Assembly (NCBI GenBank): GCA_028023455.1
Contig: JAQFVV010006199.1
Span: 2,296,001 to 2,360,000 of the forward strand
Source of the DNA: Epiperipatus broadwayi
Lineage: Eukaryota > Onychophora > Udeonychophora > Euonychophora > Peripatidae
Direction of reading: 5' to 3'
Length of the DNA stretch: 64,000 nucleotides
Positions 61,960 through 64,000 of this stretch are shown in pieces. A model generated the notes under the pieces. That model was not told the origin of the DNA, made no database searches, and saw nothing but the letters and a program-made list of their open reading frames with translations. How positions within the stretch are numbered: the first letter of the stretch is position 1; the number at the start of each line of letters is the position of its first letter. The position numbers were made by a program, and so were the translations under genes.

Positions 61960-62448
61960 GTATATAACAGGGGTGGGCAATTGTTTTGGCTCGGGGCTGA
62001 AGAGATTGGCGAAGGGCCGCACTGAGGGCCACTTAGTGGAAGCGAAGGGCCGCACCTTTTTTTGTGACACAATAAACACTATTCCATGTATTACCAAAGA
62101 AATGTTTGTCCATTCTTCATTAATCACACAACATTCATCACCGATTTCACATTTTTTTCGATAGGTTCATGGTTTCTCTAAAGTTGGAAATGTATATATT
62201 TGCTAATGCAAAGACAAAATTGAAATTAACCTGATCAACTGGAAAAGCACTGCATATCATATCTACACTGGACATGTGTATTGATGTGACCATCCTAGTG
62301 GAAAATACGAGACAAATCTTTAGTCGCACACAGGAAGGAAATCTCAGTTCAAGGCGGATTTTTCTGATTGTTTTGGCGGGCCACATAAAAACTCTTAACA
62401 GGCTGCATGTGGCCCTTGGGCCGCTATTTGCCCACCCCTAGTATATAA
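61960..62448. mobile_element. hAT-type element, 473 bp, with 8-bp target duplication
   Basis: Ends CAGGGGTGGGCAA (61968) and TTGCCCACCCCTA (to 62440). GTATATAA flanks both sides (61960-61967, 62441-62448). Subterminal GGGCCGCA repeats on the left and GGCCCTTGGGCCGC on the right. No transposase frame. Confidence 0.93.
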
Positions 62449-62579
62449 AAAAAATGTTCTGTGATATGTTCATAATTCTAAACATTACATACTCAAGCAG
62501 TAGTAAAAGTTATTTGTATGCTGTTGAAATTATGGTAGTATTAAATATAGATTTTGGTATGTGGAAAAAAAAAAAACAA

Positions 62580-62655
62580 TCCCCTGAAAATAAGCCCTAA
62601 GCCGATGTTTGGAGCAAAAAAAAATTAATATAAGACAGTCTTATTTTCAGGAAAA
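62580..62655. mobile_element. 'AAAATAAG' MITE-like palindrome, family 2
   Basis: CCTGAAAATAAG (62583-62594) pairs with CTTATTTTCAGG (62640-62651); GGAGCAAAAAAAAATTAATA and TAAGACAGTC lie between, and AAAACACGGTA follows. I recall very similar short elements in distant animal genomes. Confidence 0.7.
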
Positions 62656-64000
62656 CACGGTATATTTACTATCATTTAAGATACCTAATTATTAATACAC
62701 AACAATTTTGTTCAAGTGTAAGGGGAAAAAACTGTCTACTGGATTTAATCAAGATTTTTTTATGTATCATTCAGTAACTGAAAATAAATTAACCTAAATA
62801 ATATATATATTAGTCATGTTTTATGGTATATTAATTTTAATATCATTTTTTAAAAAAAAAAGATCAGAATTTACTATATTTTGCAATTATTTATCCTAAT
62901 ACAAAATTATAGTACTTATAATTTACTGTTTTCAAAAAATATATTTAATAGACAGGGTATGAGCAGACTTTCACACGACCCACCACCCTCCACACTATCT
63001 CACAACACTGATACACCTGAACATATATAGACACAGGTATATATAAGCCTGTGTATTTCATCTAAAAAATATATTTTTATTGCAATTTTATAAAAATTGT
63101 CAAGTAGTAACTCTGCACATTAAAAAAGTTAATTGAAAAGAAAAATCTCTGGTAATTTTTTTTTAATGTAATATAAAAATAAAAATTTTTTTTCTTCTCT
63201 TAAATTATTAGGCTTGATAAAGTTGACAAAAGCAGTTTAATGCAAATAATTATCTAATTCTTTTTTATTGCACATGAATTGTTTAGACTATTCTTCATAT
63301 TTTACTTTTCATGTTCTTTTAGGTGAAATCAACTACAAGTTAAAATATCATTTCAAGGCTACTTGCCTGGATGAATTGTTTAGATCATTATTAAATTTTA
63401 TTTTTCATATCACAATTTTTATAAGTTAAAACACTATTTGAAAGTAACTTATTTAGTCTATTTTGGATGGCCTATTAAAGACTCTTAGATCAAATTGTAA
63501 ATTTGGTTTATGATTCAGATGAACATTAATCTGGTTCACTATAATTCAGCAACTTCTATCATCTAAATAAAATTGATGACATTTAACAACTTGAGATTGT
63601 CATTTTATTATCTTAGCATGAGCAATTTACTTAAATAATATTTAATTTTGAATAAACACACTTTTGAAAATAAATTTAAAGAAAAAATGTATATCAGTAA
63701 ATAACTATAAATAACCAAATGCCATAGGAGCTAGTTTTTTTCTAAATTGATTTTTAAAACATATTAAATCTAAATAGTACTTGGATAAAAAATACTGTAA
63801 AAATTGACTTGCATTATTATTTTTTTAAAATTTACTATTATATGATTAAATCTAACTACTAAATGGGGGAGGGTTGTCATTGAATAAGCTGATCTAATTA
63901 AACTGGTAAATGTTTTCATTATTTACAAAAATTCTATATCAATTTAATATAAAGAATGTGTTAATACAAAACTGTACACATTAAAATATTTAAATTATCA
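62656..64000. other. No gene recognised
   Basis: AT-rich; a small CACAGGTATATATAAGCCTG hairpin near 63032-63055 and a C/A-rich patch at about 62978-63020. No coding signal. Confidence 0.4.

Overview
This is a eukaryotic, almost certainly invertebrate animal, nuclear segment. It is roughly three-quarters A+T by eye, is full of homopolymer runs, and has no bacterial-style gene packing. The only host protein-coding gene I can identify with certainty is the 5' half of CDC42 (Rho-family GTPase), on the minus strand at 20227-20592. It consists of two coding exons with intact splice sites, and the second half of the gene is not recognisable in the window. CDC42 exon structure, tRNA-derived SINEs, hAT and Tc1/mariner-type elements, a Penelope-like element and Ty3/gypsy elements together indicate a metazoan; I cannot fix the phylum. 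Layout: 1-935 is a LINE 3' fossil, and 1174-1286 and 3804-3899 are SINEs. 2890-3240, 7468-8729 and 13231-13614 are non-autonomous hAT elements with 8-bp target duplications. 4589-9516 holds LTR/leader-like sequence with a TATA box, a splice donor and a dispersed repeat. 10898-11093 is a tandem duplication, and 11218-12430 holds two unexplained GC-richer, coding-like pieces. 18470-19892 is a TA-flanked inverted-repeat transposon. CDC42 follows at 20.2-20.6 kb, with a long hairpin just upstream of it. 24.5-27.6 kb holds two LINE fossils, 27.9-28.5 kb an hAT transposase remnant and a foldback element, and 33.7-34.3 kb a decayed tandem repeat. 35825-36809 is another hAT element. From 39 kb on the window is a nested transposon graveyard: SINEs, a decayed but nearly full-length Ty3/gypsy element with both LTRs (40434-45385), and a decayed Penelope-like element whose GIY-YIG nuclease motif is still legible (about 46380-48640, interrupted by a SINE). 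Next is a non-autonomous retrotransposon about 10.5 kb long (49122-59623) with direct LTRs of about 3.2 kb and a coiled-coil gag remnant. Its right LTR is split by a 1070-bp Tc1-type element for which the left LTR supplies the empty site. The window ends with two short 'AAAATAAG' palindromic elements and an hAT element at 61960-62448. Apart from CDC42, the coding traces I recognise are remnants of mobile elements. The main interest lies in element structure: a shared cassette found in both a LINE tail and a DNA transposon, giant LTRs carrying tRNA-like segments, and several clean insertion events that can be dated relative to each other.
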